11,002 nt of DNA from an uncultured Bacteroidales bacterium (GTDB lineage Bacteria > Bacteroidota > Bacteroidia > Bacteroidales > UBA932), in assembly GCA_945874815.1 (NCBI GenBank), contig CAMCIE010000024.1, positions 1-11,002 of the forward strand, in the 5' to 3' direction. A program made the translations under genes and the position numbers. Position 1 is the first letter of the stretch. Each line of letters begins with the position of its first letter. The notes under the pieces were generated by a model. It saw only the letters and a program-made list of their open reading frames with translations, was not told where the DNA came from and did no database searches. This document shows, in pieces, positions 1 through 7,145 of the stretch.

Positions 1-1649
1 CATACACGCCAAAGCTTGGCCCGAACAACAACCTCACAGTCATGGCAGGTTGGAACATCGAGGACCTTAGATACAAGTCAAAATATACCTCACGTCAGGG
101 TATGATTGATTCGAGCATGCCGAACTTCAGCCTTGTCGATGGAGAGAACTTCGAAATCAAGGACAACGGTTCATACAACTCAGGACTTGTCGGAGTATTC
201 TACAGAGTAGCCTACAACTACAAGAGCCGTTATCTTATCGAGTTAAGTGGCCGTGGAGACGGCAACTCCCGCTTCCCTGCAGGCCAGAAATGGGGATATT
301 TCCCTTCGGGATCAATCGGATGGCGTATTTCAGAGGAGCCTTTCATGAAAGGTGCCGACTGGCTTGACAACCTCAAGATCCGCCTCTCTGCCGGTACAGC
401 AGGTAACGGTCTTATCAGCAATGCTTATGCATATATGTCAACAATGGGCCTGAGCAAGAGCTCAGTCGTTGACAATGGCAATATCTTCAAATATACTTCA
501 GCTCCTTCTCCAATTCCGGACGGACTTACATGGGAGAAAGCAACCACCTATGACATAGGTCTGGATTTCGAGGCTCTCAACGGAAGACTCAATTTCACTG
601 CCGACCTTTATCGCAGAATGACCACTGACATGTATGTCTCCGGTGACGAACTTCCTGCAGTCTATGGTAACTCTGCACCTAAAGGCAACTATGCAGACAT
701 GAAGACTGACGGATGGGAACTCAGCCTCGGCTGGAGGGACAGCCACATGGTAGGCGGACACGCTCTCAGCTACAGCATCAAGGCAGCAGTCTGGGACAGC
801 CGCAGTTTCATCACCAAATATACATCCAAGACAGGTACACTTCCTACCAACTTCGCAAACCACTATTATGAAGGAATGGAACTTGGTGAACTGTGGGGCT
901 ATGTCTGCAACGGACTTTATCAGTCTGAAGAGGATATCCTTGAACATGGAAAGGATTATTCTCAGTTCAAATCTGAGAAATGGTCTCCAAAGCCTGGTGA
1001 TCCAAGATATGAAGACCTGAACGATGACGGCAAGATAAGCAAGGGTGACGGTACCATCAACAATCACGGAGACTTAAAGGTCATTGGAAATACAAACCCT
1101 CGCTATCTCTACAGCCTCAACCTCGGAATCAACTGGAATGGAATCGGTCTCAGCGCAATGCTTCAGGGTGTCGGAAAACGCGACTGGTATCCTGCAAAGG
1201 AATCAAACCTCTTCTGGGGTAAATACGGCCGTCCATACAGTATTGACATTCCTGCTCATGCTGACCGTTGGAGCGAAGAGAATCCGGATGCATACTGGCC
1301 ACGCCTTGTCGGCTACAATGCTTCAAATACAAACGGTATCCTCTCTCAGCCAAACACACGTTATCTCCAGAGCGCAGCATATCTCCGCCTGAAGAACCTC
1401 ACCATCGACTATACCTTCCCTAAGAAAGTCGTCGAGTCGATGAAACTCCAGGGCCTCAAGGTATATGTTACCGGTGAGAACCTCCTCACCTGGACTCCAA
1501 TGAGAAAATATGCTGTCAACTATGACCCTGAGAACATCTACGCAGGTGACGGTGACTTCCTCAATACAAAGGGAAGCGACGGTTCGGGAGACGGTGAAGG
1601 TTATCCTGTAATGAGAACATTTACAATCGGTTTGAGCATAACATTCTAA
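1..1649 (+). CDS. SusC/RagA-family TonB-dependent outer-membrane transporter, C-terminal part (5' end outside window)
   Basis: The reading frame is open from the left edge (first full codon at base 3), so the ATG at 42 is internal. The visible 548 residues are about half of a typical protein of roughly 1,000 residues and cover barrel strands only; signal peptide, carboxypeptidase-like domain and plug lie to the left. Family marks seen are the run YLIELSGRGDGNSRF followed by FPSGSIGWRISEEPF (about 231-350), GRLNFTADLYRR near 580-620, an acidic DLNDDGKI loop near 1014-1037, and an ending in GLSITF with the terminal Phe usual for outer-membrane barrels. In this family the barrel imports oligosaccharides or peptides using TonB energy, with SusD as the lid. 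The SusD gene follows after 2 bases. The ligand cannot be read from the sequence. Confidence 0.96.
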   Translation, partial: YTPKLGPNNNLTVMAGWNIEDLRYKSKYTSRQGMIDSSMPNFSLVDGENFEIKDNGSYNSGLVGVFYRVAYNYKSRYLIELSGRGDGNSRFPAGQKWGYFPSGSIGWRISEEPFMKGADWLDNLKIRLSAGTAGNGLISNAYAYMSTMGLSKSSVVDNGNIFKYTSAPSPIPDGLTWEKATTYDIGLDFEALNGRLNFTADLYRRMTTDMYVSGDELPAVYGNSAPKGNYADMKTDGWELSLGWRDSHMVGGHALSYSIKAAVWDSRSFITKYTSKTGTLPTNFANHYYEGMELGELWGYVCNGLYQSEEDILEHGKDYSQFKSEKWSPKPGDPRYEDLNDDGKISKGDGTINNHGDLKVIGNTNPRYLYSLNLGINWNGIGLSAMLQGVGKRDWYPAKESNLFWGKYGRPYSIDIPAHADRWSEENPDAYWPRLVGYNASNTNGILSQPNTRYLQSAAYLRLKNLTIDYTFPKKVVESMKLQGLKVYVTGENLLTWTPMRKYAVNYDPENIYAGDGDFLNTKGSDGSGDGEGYPVMRTFTIGLSITF

Positions 1650-1651
1650 AG

Positions 1652-3415
1652 ATGAAAACAATGAAAAAATCAATAATATTGCTGGCCGGTACACTTCTTC
1701 TGGCATCTTGCTCCGACTTCCTTACAAGGACACCGGAGGCATCGTTCAACTCCGAGACATATTTCAAGAATGAAGGTTCATTGAAAACTTACATCAACGG
1801 TTTTGTTCAGAAATATACTCCGGACGCGCTTGATATCTGTACGGGTGATGCATATTCGGATATTTGCGTGACTCCACAGTCAACTGGTTATCTGACAGAC
1901 TATTGGGATGCAGACAAACAGACAGGCTGGAGCAGCAGCAACTGGAATATGCTGTACAATGTAAACTGGTTCCTTGCAAACTTCCGTTCAACACCGGGCG
2001 TAAGCGAGGAGGCTCTCAACCACTATGAAGCGACAGCCCGTTTCTGGAGAGCTTATTTCTATTATGAAAAGGTCAAGACTTTCGGAGATGTGCCATGGTA
2101 TGACACGCCTATCGATGCCGAGGACTATGATGCTTTATATAAAGGAAGGGATGATCGTGACTTTGTCATGACCAAGGTCCTTGAAGACCTCAACTTCGCA
2201 TGTGAGCACCTTTACAGTTCTTCCGAGTGGACAAACGGTGCACAGATAAACAAGTACATTGCCCTTGCTTACAAGTCAAGAGTTTGTCTGTTCGAAGGCA
2301 CATACAGGAAATATCATTCTGTAAATCCTTCTACCCAGAAACCTTGGACTGATGCTTCTCTTCAGGGCAAATTCATCGACGAGTGTATCAAGGCATGCGA
2401 GGAACTGATTAACTCCGGAGCTTACAGCATCTATTCTGCAGGCAATGTAAGAGGACAGTACCGCGAGCTCTTCACCAAAGAAGCAGTGAACAGGACAGAG
2501 GTCATCTGGGCACGTGAATACAGTGCTTCGCTCAATATCGGACACGAGGTGACCTGGCGTTTCGCTGCCGGTGGCTATGGCGGAAGTTATTCAGGAAGCC
2601 ATGATTTCGTGAGGATGTTCCTCAATCTTGACGGAAGCCGCCGTGAGGCTGAAGTCGAGGACTTTGTCACTGAAATGACGGGCAGAGACTGGCGTCTTTC
2701 CCAGATTTTCATGGGTCCGGACTATGCAAAAACCAAAGGTGGTGTTCAAAATGTCAAAACTGCTCCTAACTTTGCAGTCACAAGAACCGGATATCATGTA
2801 TGCAAGTTTACTCTTGATGATACAGCCTATGAAGCTTCGGCCACAGCAACCAATGCAATGCCAATTCTCCGCTATGCTGAGGTGCTTCTTAACTATGCTG
2901 AGGCAAAATGGGAGAAAGGTGAATTCAATTCTGCTGTTTGGGACCAGACCATAAGGCCAATCCGTGAACGTGCCGGCGTTTCAGGTGAAATGCCGTCAGG
3001 CGCAGATCCTTTCCTTGCAGAATATTATGGAATGAATGACAACATGGCACTTGAAATCCGCCGTGAAAGGGCAATTGAACTTTATATGGAAGATTTGAGG
3101 ACCGATGACCTTGCACGCTGGCACAAGGGAGACCTCCTTACCCGTGCATGGTATGGAATCTATGTGCCTGCAGCTGACGTACCTTTCGATCTGAACAATG
3201 ACGGACAGAACGATGTCTGCTTCTACACAGAAAAGGCTGGAAACGAAAGCGGTGTGGTATATCAGAAACTCGACGGAACCCGTGAGCTATCTGAGAATGG
3301 ACTTCTCAAATACAACATCAAGAGAAATTGGGAAGAGAAGATGTACATCAGACCTATTCCTCGCTCTGCCCTTGTAGTGAATCCGAATCTTGGACAGAAT
3401 AAACTTTGGGAATAA
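1652..3415 (+). CDS. SusD/RagB-family nutrient-binding outer-membrane lipoprotein
   Basis: The 587-residue product has a short basic N-terminus, a hydrophobic run and the lipobox LASC with Cys20, so it is expected to be a surface lipoprotein. SusD-like marks are TPR-type helices around residues 130-155 (RAYFYYEKVKTFGDVPW), ILRYAEVLLNYAEAKW in the second half, an LNNDGQND acidic loop, and the C-terminal YIRPIPRSALVVNPNLGQN, which matches the family's usual ending. Length is normal. It binds the ligand over the SusC barrel and acts as the lid. The start at 1652 lies 2 bases after the SusC stop; an in-frame ATG at 1661 (MKKS) is an equally good start and gives a 584-residue protein. The pair should be co-transcribed and form a stable complex. 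Ligand specificity is unknown. Confidence 0.96.
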   Translation: MKTMKKSIILLAGTLLLASCSDFLTRTPEASFNSETYFKNEGSLKTYINGFVQKYTPDALDICTGDAYSDICVTPQSTGYLTDYWDADKQTGWSSSNWNMLYNVNWFLANFRSTPGVSEEALNHYEATARFWRAYFYYEKVKTFGDVPWYDTPIDAEDYDALYKGRDDRDFVMTKVLEDLNFACEHLYSSSEWTNGAQINKYIALAYKSRVCLFEGTYRKYHSVNPSTQKPWTDASLQGKFIDECIKACEELINSGAYSIYSAGNVRGQYRELFTKEAVNRTEVIWAREYSASLNIGHEVTWRFAAGGYGGSYSGSHDFVRMFLNLDGSRREAEVEDFVTEMTGRDWRLSQIFMGPDYAKTKGGVQNVKTAPNFAVTRTGYHVCKFTLDDTAYEASATATNAMPILRYAEVLLNYAEAKWEKGEFNSAVWDQTIRPIRERAGVSGEMPSGADPFLAEYYGMNDNMALEIRRERAIELYMEDLRTDDLARWHKGDLLTRAWYGIYVPAADVPFDLNNDGQNDVCFYTEKAGNESGVVYQKLDGTRELSENGLLKYNIKRNWEEKMYIRPIPRSALVVNPNLGQNKLWE

Positions 3416-3430
3416 TTATAAGCGTGATTC

Positions 3431-5074
3431 ATGAGACTAAAAGCATATAGATTTTCTGTTTGCGTGTTGATTTTTTCAGCAATGTCTTTTTCCTGCACAA
3501 AGCCAGGACCGGAAGAAGGTCCGGACAACAATCCGACCGACAAAATCGAGGTCAGTCTTGAAGAAGGAATGGACTATTGCGGTGTTGTTACCGATGCTGA
3601 TGGTAACCCTGTTCCAGGGGTTACCGTCAGTGACGGTTTCAATTGCACGGTAACAGATTCACACGGTATATATCAATTGAAGAAGGGAAGCGACTTTGCA
3701 GCAATGGTGAATATTTCAATTCCTGCCGAATATGAAGTTCCCCTTGAGGACGGTCTTCCATGCTTCTGGAAAAAAATCGAGAAGGGACAGGCAAGATATG
3801 ACTTCGTCCTCAGGAAATCAGCTGTTCCTGAGAATGAGTTCTATCTTTTCACCCTTGCAGATCCTCAATGCCAGAACAATGACCGTCATACTGTCCGTTT
3901 TTCTGCTGAAACCGTGCCCGATCTGAAGGCTTCCGCACAGAAATATGGATCACAGGTCCCTGTGTATGCAATAACTCTCGGAGATATCGGATACAATACC
4001 TCAAGCAAGGAATACAATGTCGGCAGTGCGATATTTGCCAATATGAAGAGGGCAATGCATGTTGACAAGACGTCTGTTCCGGTATTTCAGGTCATGGGCA
4101 ACCATGACAATAATCTGATTGCGGAGAACAAGTCATATTCTGTCGAAAAAGACATCGAGATGGAGCAATATTTCACAAAGTTCTTCGGCCCGGTCAATTA
4201 TTCATTCAACAGAGGCAATGTACATATCATTGCAATGGATGACATACTCTGCACCAATCCTGAAAGTACCTATAAATGTGGATTCAGGGACGATCAGGTG
4301 GAATGGCTCAGGCAGGACCTTGCTAATGTTCCTAAGGATAAGATGATTATCCTGTGCGTACATATCCCATTCTATTACAGCTCTTCCGGACAGAATGTAA
4401 AGACCGTCCTCAATCTTATTTCAGGCTATGCTGAAGCTCACGTCATGTCGGGGCATACTCATAGAAGTATCAATACTCCCAATACTTGCAGTTCCGGTAT
4501 TTACGAGCATACTCACGGTGCAGTCTGCGGAGCATGGTGGTGGTCCACCGTCAACACCGACGGCACTCCTAACGGCTATGGAGTCTATAAGATTGAGGGC
4601 AGCCATGTTGCCTGGTGGAAATATAAGGGGGTTGGTCTTGATGATGACAATCAGATAAGGATGTATCGTGGAAACACAGCATTCATGTCAGGTCAGGAAA
4701 AGGCATATTACTTTGCAAAGACAACGGCCTCGGATCTTTGGGCCAATATCTGGAACTGGGATTCATCATGGACTGTCGATGTCTATGAAGATGGCGTGAA
4801 GACCGGCTCGATGAGCAGATATACCAATGATGATGATTCGACCGGTGATGCCAGGGATGCATGGGCAGTCGGTTATCATGTGGGAGTTGCCGGAAGGAGC
4901 ACCGGAAGCTATGACAAGAAAAATGTGAAGCATCTTTTCCACTTTACATTGAAGAATCCTCAGGCACAGGTCGAAATCCGTGCAACCGACAGATTCGGCA
5001 ATGTTTATTCTCAGAAGGAATTTACCGACGGTACAAGAATGTATTGGCCAATCGCTCCCGGAGACAGTTATTGA
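3431..5074 (+). CDS. Calcineurin-like phosphoesterase lipoprotein with N- and C-terminal accessory domains
   Basis: The 547-residue product has a lipoprotein signal (SFSC, Cys22). Residues about 48-130 form a carboxypeptidase/MetallophosN-like beta domain (GVVTDADGNPVPGVTVSDG). Residues about 137-350 hold the metallophosphoesterase core: D144-P-Q146, G184-D185, GNHD (N224, H225), H311 in VHIP, and GHTH (H342, H344). The remainder to 547 resembles the MetallophosC domain often attached to this Bacteroidota family. The first metal motif is D-x-Q instead of D-x-H, as I recall from CPPED1-like enzymes, so it is probably still active. The reaction is hydrolysis of a phosphomonoester or diester at the cell surface or in the periplasm; the substrate is not known. 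It starts 15 bases after the SusD stop, so it belongs to the same transcript. A strong potential hairpin lies in codons 53-75. Confidence 0.93.
   Translation: MRLKAYRFSVCVLIFSAMSFSCTKPGPEEGPDNNPTDKIEVSLEEGMDYCGVVTDADGNPVPGVTVSDGFNCTVTDSHGIYQLKKGSDFAAMVNISIPAEYEVPLEDGLPCFWKKIEKGQARYDFVLRKSAVPENEFYLFTLADPQCQNNDRHTVRFSAETVPDLKASAQKYGSQVPVYAITLGDIGYNTSSKEYNVGSAIFANMKRAMHVDKTSVPVFQVMGNHDNNLIAENKSYSVEKDIEMEQYFTKFFGPVNYSFNRGNVHIIAMDDILCTNPESTYKCGFRDDQVEWLRQDLANVPKDKMIILCVHIPFYYSSSGQNVKTVLNLISGYAEAHVMSGHTHRSINTPNTCSSGIYEHTHGAVCGAWWWSTVNTDGTPNGYGVYKIEGSHVAWWKYKGVGLDDDNQIRMYRGNTAFMSGQEKAYYFAKTTASDLWANIWNWDSSWTVDVYEDGVKTGSMSRYTNDDDSTGDARDAWAVGYHVGVAGRSTGSYDKKNVKHLFHFTLKNPQAQVEIRATDRFGNVYSQKEFTDGTRMYWPIAPGDSY
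3587..3654 (+). other. Nested inverted repeats (alternating GTTACC / GGTAAC) inside the phosphoesterase gene
   Basis: GTTACC (3587-3592), GGTAAC (3602-3607), GTTACC (3620-3625) and GGTAAC (3649-3654) alternate. The second and third copies sit in a long stem: CTGATGGTAACCC (3597-3609) pairs with GGGTTACCGTCAG (3618-3630), 12 Watson-Crick pairs plus one G-U, around an 8-base loop. ACCGTCA (3623-3629) is also complementary to TGACGGT (3631-3637). The possible stems 1:2 plus 3:4 and the stem 2:3 exclude each other. No T-run follows, so this is not an intrinsic terminator. It lies in coding sequence, so coincidence is possible; a role in message processing or translation is inference. Confidence 0.5.
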
Positions 5075-5091
5075 TAATTTATGTATTGAAT

Positions 5092-6279
5092 ATGAAACGC
5101 TTATTTGTTGTAGCAGCTTGTTTGTCCATATTTGTTGCGGTATTTGCACAGGACTCACCCCGTTATGTGAAAATCAACGGGGGACCTTATCTGACCAATG
5201 TCACATCTACAAGTTTCACCGTTGTCTATACGACCAACATGGATGCGGTTTCATGGGTGGAGATAGCGCCTGATGACGACACACATTTTTACAATCAGGA
5301 GCGTCCTGCATTCTACGACAAGAGAGGATTGGGCAGAAGGCCAATAACCAAGACCCATAAGATAACCGTTACAGGCCTGCAGCCCGGTACGACCTATCGT
5401 TACAGGGCAATGGCCAAAGGCGTCCTGGAACAGGACAACCGCAAGAGCATAGTCTATACAGAAGGCTTCGGAATGGACTTGAATTCACACCCTTGCAAAG
5501 TGACTACTCTTGGCGGAGATTACAACAGCGTTAAATTTTCTGTAGTGAATGATATGCACAGTCATGACTCAGTCTTGTGCCGTTTGTTCGCTGACGCTGC
5601 TGGTAAATATGATTTTGTGCTTTTCAATGGTGACATGACATCATCCATTGACACGGAATCGCAAATCATGGACGACTATCTGCGCAGTGCGTCCAGACTG
5701 TTCGGAGAATGTACTCCGATTCATTTCGTGCGCGGAAATCATGAGTATCGCGGAAACGCTGCTCTGAAATTTTATGACTATCTGGATTCTCCTACAGGTC
5801 GCACCTGGTATTCGTTCTCTTACGGAGATTTCTTTTTCCTCGTACTGGATGGCGGGGAAGACAAGTGCGAGTCGGATGTTAGGAATCTTGATATAATGAG
5901 GACAGAGGATTATGTGGCAGAGGAATCTGAATGGCTGGCCAGAACCGTTGTAAGTCCAGAGTATGAAAATTCGAAAGTCAGGATTGCTTTCTGCCATATG
6001 CCTCCGTCACCAAAAGGCTGGTATGGAAATGCCATGGTCAGCAAATACCTTGTTCCGGCATTGAACGAGGCCGGACTTGACCTTATGCTGTGCGGACATA
6101 TCCATAAATTCAAGAATTATGACAAACAACAGACGGGTACATCATTCCCTGTGATATGCAATGCCAATCAGCAACGCATGGATGTGGCTGTATCCGAAAA
6201 AGAAATCCGCCTGGATTTTTACAATTCAGACGGATTGAAACTAAGGAATCTGGTCATCCCGGTCGGGAAGAACAGATAA
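5092..6279 (+). CDS. Secreted metallophosphoesterase with purple-acid-phosphatase-like N-terminal domain
   Basis: The 395-residue product starts with a clear signal peptide (MKRLFVVAAC, hydrophobic to about residue 18) likely cut after VFAQ; there is no lipobox Cys near the cleavage site. Residues about 30-125 look like the fibronectin-type domain of purple acid phosphatases (GPYLTNVTSTSFTVVYTT; GTTYRYRA). The catalytic core, about 147-345, carries D154-x-H156, GD181, GNHE (N216, H217), CH302-MP and GH336-I-H338, a complete two-metal set. The expected activity is phosphomonoester or diester hydrolysis in the periplasm. I chose ATG 5092 over an in-frame TTG at 5044 because the TTG overlaps the previous gene and would bury the signal peptide behind 16 residues. 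It follows the preceding phosphoesterase by 17 bases and is the last gene of the sus cluster. Confidence 0.92.
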   Translation: MKRLFVVAACLSIFVAVFAQDSPRYVKINGGPYLTNVTSTSFTVVYTTNMDAVSWVEIAPDDDTHFYNQERPAFYDKRGLGRRPITKTHKITVTGLQPGTTYRYRAMAKGVLEQDNRKSIVYTEGFGMDLNSHPCKVTTLGGDYNSVKFSVVNDMHSHDSVLCRLFADAAGKYDFVLFNGDMTSSIDTESQIMDDYLRSASRLFGECTPIHFVRGNHEYRGNAALKFYDYLDSPTGRTWYSFSYGDFFFLVLDGGEDKCESDVRNLDIMRTEDYVAEESEWLARTVVSPEYENSKVRIAFCHMPPSPKGWYGNAMVSKYLVPALNEAGLDLMLCGHIHKFKNYDKQQTGTSFPVICNANQQRMDVAVSEKEIRLDFYNSDGLKLRNLVIPVGKNR

Positions 6280-6282
6280 GGG

Positions 6283-7050
6283 TCAGTCAGCGATGAGAAT
6301 CTGGACGCCAAGGTCCTCGATTTTCTTCCGCATGGTTGATGGAATGCCGGAATCGGTGACGATGATGTCGATATCCTCTACATTGCCGATTTTTCCGAAA
6401 CCCCTGCGTCCGAACTTAGATGAATCGGCCAGGACAACAGTTTGAGTGCAAGACTTCATCATGGCTGTAGTAAGGCTTGCCTCGGCAAGATTTGAACAGG
6501 TAATTCCTGTTTCGAGATTGATGCCGTCACAGCCGATGAACAACTTGGAGCAGCTGACATTTACAAGACCGGCTTCGGTGTAGCTGCCTCGGACAGACAG
6601 AGAGTTCTTATACATTTCGCCACCGAGCAACATCACTTTGACGTTCTCTTTTTCGTTGAGGATCAATGCAATCCCAAGTGAAGGAGTTACGACATTGATC
6701 ATGTTCACAGGTGTGAGGATCTCAGCGAAAGCCGTAACTGAGGATCCGGAAGCAAGTATGATAGCATCGTCCGGGGTTATCAGTTCCTGGGCGGCCTGGG
6801 CAATGATGATTTTTTTGTCCCTGTTCTGGTTCGCCTTGACATCGACGCTGATGTCCATAACATGTGGTTTTACCGGTGATGCACTTCCGTGAGTGCGGAT
6901 CAGGATGTTCTGGCTTTCCAGAATCCTCAGATCCTTTCTTATGGTAGCACCTGTAACACCAAGCTGTTCGGCAAGGTCTTGAACGCGCACGTAGCCGTTC
7001 AACTGCAGCTGCTCCTTAATGATTTTGTGTCTTTCTGCAATGCTGATCAT
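6283..7050 (-). CDS. DeoR/GlpR-family transcriptional regulator
   Basis: The 255-residue length is standard for the family. Residues about 4-58 form the N-terminal winged helix-turn-helix (ERHKIIKEQL; VRVQDLAEQLGVTGATIRKD; IRTHG). The rest is the DeoR C-terminal sensor domain: GSSVTAFAEIL near 102-111, LLGGEM at 141-146, FIGCDGINLETGIT at 171-184, and VVLADSSKFG at 205-214 with the conserved Lys212. Family members are mostly repressors released by a phosphorylated sugar or polyol intermediate. The usual LDxGTT-type phosphate-pocket motif reads LASGSS here, with Ala100 where Asp is common. It is divergent from the glycerol-1-phosphate dehydrogenase gene, so that gene and itself are the likely targets; control of the sus cluster is only possible. 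Its 3' end is 3 bases from the end of the convergent phosphatase gene. Confidence 0.94.
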   Translation of the reverse strand: MISIAERHKIIKEQLQLNGYVRVQDLAEQLGVTGATIRKDLRILESQNILIRTHGSASPVKPHVMDISVDVKANQNRDKKIIIAQAAQELITPDDAIILASGSSVTAFAEILTPVNMINVVTPSLGIALILNEKENVKVMLLGGEMYKNSLSVRGSYTEAGLVNVSCSKLFIGCDGINLETGITCSNLAEASLTTAMMKSCTQTVVLADSSKFGRRGFGKIGNVEDIDIIVTDSGIPSTMRKKIEDLGVQILIAD

Positions 7051-7084
7051 ATTGCTTATATTTGGTTGGTTGATTACGAAAGCA

Positions 7085-7092
7085 CAAAGATA
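7085..7092 (-). promoter_or_regulatory. Candidate -7 box for the DeoR-family gene
   Basis: On the minus strand the bases read TATCTTTG, a full match to the Bacteroidota -7 consensus TAnnTTTG. It would place the transcription start roughly 25-30 bases before the regulator's ATG. A possible -33 element, ATTG on the minus strand at 7110-7113, is spaced 17 bases, slightly shorter than usual. Motif match only. Confidence 0.5.
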
Positions 7093-7096
7093 TGAA

Positions 7097-7104
7097 AATA
7101 TTTG
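7097..7104 (+). promoter_or_regulatory. Candidate -7 box for the glycerol-1-phosphate dehydrogenase gene
   Basis: AATATTTG matches TAnnTTTG at 7 of 8 positions and would give a leader of about 35 bases. A weaker alternative is TATTATTG at 7116-7123, also 7 of 8. No convincing -33 TTTG is seen at the right distance for either. The box overlaps an 11-bp dyad (7099-7109). Confidence 0.3.
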
Positions 7105-7145
7105 AAATACAATTATATTATTGATAGTAAAATAAATACCGTATT
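7099..7145. promoter_or_regulatory. Cluster of small dyads in the divergent promoter region (candidate operators)
   Basis: Three symmetric sites lie between the divergent genes: TATTTGAAATA at 7099-7109, with 5-bp arms around one base; CAATTATATTATTG at 7110-7123, symmetric at 12 of 14 positions and overlapping the regulator's possible -33; and AATACCGTATT at 7135-7145, with 5-bp arms around one base, ending right at the dehydrogenase ATG. Any of these could bind the adjacent DeoR-family protein. Such AT-rich dyads also arise by chance, and assignment to the regulator is inference from position. Confidence 0.35.

Noticed and set aside
42..44. ATG at 42 as the true start of the SusC gene
   Set aside because: The frame is open upstream to the window edge with sequence typical of a SusC barrel, and there is no signal peptide at this ATG.
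498..1067. 189-codon open frame antisense to the SusC gene
   Set aside because: Composition is that of a reverse-strand shadow, with no recognisable domain or promoter, opposite a well-conserved gene.
3506..3522. GGACC/GGTCC inverted repeat early in the first phosphoesterase gene
   Set aside because: A 5-bp stem falling in a Pro/Gly/Glu-rich linker after the lipobox; expected by chance and much weaker than the 3597-3630 stem.
5044..5091. In-frame TTG start that would lengthen the second phosphoesterase by 16 residues
   Set aside because: It overlaps the end of the previous gene and puts a charged stretch in front of a clear signal peptide that begins at ATG 5092.
6257..6268. TCCC-GGTC-GGGA hairpin near the end of the second phosphoesterase gene, as a terminator
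   Set aside because: Only four pairs, inside coding sequence and without a T-run on either strand.
7057..7064. TATATTTG as a plus-strand promoter for the dehydrogenase
   Set aside because: The motif is perfect but would give a leader of about 75 bases, has no -33 partner and lies in the regulator's own leader; boxes nearer the gene are preferred.
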